Shown here piece by piece: positions 16,768-17,873 of a stretch of 17,873 bases of DNA; positions within the stretch are counted from its first letter, which is position 1; every line of letters begins with the position of its first letter. The stretch comes from Strobilurus pachycystidiatus (taxonomy: Eukaryota; Basidiomycota; Agaricomycetes; Agaricales; Physalacriaceae): assembly GCA_019915135.1 (NCBI GenBank), contig JAHLMK010000057.1:1-17873 (forward strand), in the 5' to 3' direction. The position numbers and the translations under genes were made by a program. Below the pieces are notes generated by a model. The model searched no databases. It worked only from the letters and a program-made list of their open reading frames with translations, and was not told where the DNA came from.

Positions 16768-17873
16768 ATCCTCTCTGGTCGAAGATTCTGATTTCCAAGC
16801 AGGTCTGGCAACAGCGAATGCACTGAATTGTATGGACGAAATCGGGTTCGGGATTTTCTCGAGAGCGGCGTGGGCACTCGCACGCCATTTCGGGGGGCGT
16901 TGATTGAGGTGGGTTTGATATCGAACGAAACAGATCTCATGCACTCATCCGGGGTTGCTGATAGACGTGTGATATACGACGTATGCGTAGGTTTGAAGCT
17001 TGTGCTGAAAGCCTGATGCGTAGGTATCCTGGACCCAGCCATGGTGGGAAGTTGAGCGCTACGGTCTCATGATTGTGGAGTAGACGCCCCCTTGTCCGTC
17101 TTTCACGGGCCGTTCATGCATATTTTCACAGGTATGACATCCTTAGTTTTACCGCCGCTACACTTGTGACGCTAAACCCAACGAATAGACATGTATTTGA
17201 CGCAGGCGGACGGTTCTCCTTTCCATGCTCATACTTAGCTTGCGGGTGCGCGGGATGCCCCGGATGAGACGACAAAGTGTTGTGTGTTGTTAGGTCGGTA
17301 GGTGGATATTTGAACCTTCTCACAACTTGAACCCAAACTCGTAGTCGATTTTGAAGTCGCGCGTCTTTGGGACTCGGCGATGGACGCTCTCGAGAGCGAA
17401 CGGGTCGCGAAGAATACGGCGAGCTCTCGGTTCGCACTGGGACGGTAGGCGCCTTCGAACTCTCTCCCGCTTTTACGTCTTCGGTCTGTTAGCGTCTGGT
17501 GGACTCTGCCTTCCGCCGTGTTTTCTCCATCTCGTGGGGTGCGCTGTTCACCATGGTGGGATGCGCTGGTGCATTGGAAACTGATCTTCCGAGGCGCTAG
17601 CTGCGAACCAAAGACCGGGCCACTTGTTGCTACTGGACGTCGGACTTTTGGGCGCTCGAGTAGAATGCAATTGTTTTGCTTCGACTGCCAGCCCGTGTTT
17701 CGCAACCGGACACTGTTCTATGATGTTGCATGAACACATGTCTGCGGTCTCTATGGGAATGTACCATGTTGAATTACATTCAGAAAGCCTATTCCGCGCT
17801 CGGACGCCGGTCTGTTGAGGTTCACTTTCTTTATCCAATTTGCGCATTCTTTCTCGGCGTCTCGTTCGAGACC
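16768..17873. other. Region without a supported gene
   Basis: Several overlapping ORFs of 60-156 codons on both strands (longest on the minus strand at 17705-17235) lack motifs, a plausible start context or splice structure. No RNA gene or repeat was recognised. Confidence 0.5.

Noticed and set aside
17235..17705. 156-codon minus-strand ORF near the right end
   Set aside because: The composition looks like a chance frame in GC-rich DNA. No domain, a competing ORF on the other strand, and no splice structure.
1..17873. CRISPR array, rRNA or bacterial-type operon
   Set aside because: No regularly spaced identical repeats and no rRNA-like segment. Spliceosomal introns throughout show a fungal nuclear origin.

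Overview
The window is nuclear DNA of a filamentous basidiomycete, most likely an Agaricomycete. I infer this from introns of 46-62 bp with GTRNGT donors and YAG acceptors, from a Plavaka-type transposase, from a DUF6532 protein, and from a Ser/Thr kinase of a type I know from mushrooms. No gene could be checked against a database; family names come from recognisable motifs.

Left part (1-2307): a broken MULE transposase gene on the minus strand (FAR1/WRKY-like zinc-finger region, one 54-bp intron, start of the transposase core). Two almost identical copies of a hAT-like MITE interrupt it in opposite orientations. Copy 2 is complete (627-1242, TAGGGTT...AACCCTA, perfect 8-bp target duplication AAAGCGCT); copy 1 runs off the window start. 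Each copy carries a degenerate tRNA-like sequence with A and B boxes. Together they form a 478-bp inverted repeat around 148 bp of transposase coding sequence.

Then comes a minus-strand Ser/Thr kinase gene (3053-4908) with apparent compensating frameshifts and altered conserved residues.

Centre (5351-11732): a compact three-gene cassette that I read as the body of a Plavaka DNA transposon. A DUF6532 gene of 8 exons (minus, intact, 519 aa) is divergent, across 140 bp, from the Plavaka transposase (plus, 4 exons, one in-frame TAG). The transposase is convergent, with a 9-bp gap, with an unrecognised intact 314-aa gene (minus, 3 exons). Segments rich in GTAG/CTAC words flank the cassette and also the kinase, so the element could be larger than the three genes. 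I could not fix its terminal inverted repeats.

Right part (11733-17873): no recognisable gene. Its most structured content is a set of diverged direct repeats on the minus strand (about 14.2-15.6 kb, with a further copy near 12.1-12.4 kb). Each copy has an intron-like 3' end, an exon-like block with a recurring Arg-rich/Asp-Asp-Phe motif, and in most copies a donor. This looks like a decayed or undescribed tandem family. The last 2 kb hold little I can support apart from one possible tiny spliced ORF.
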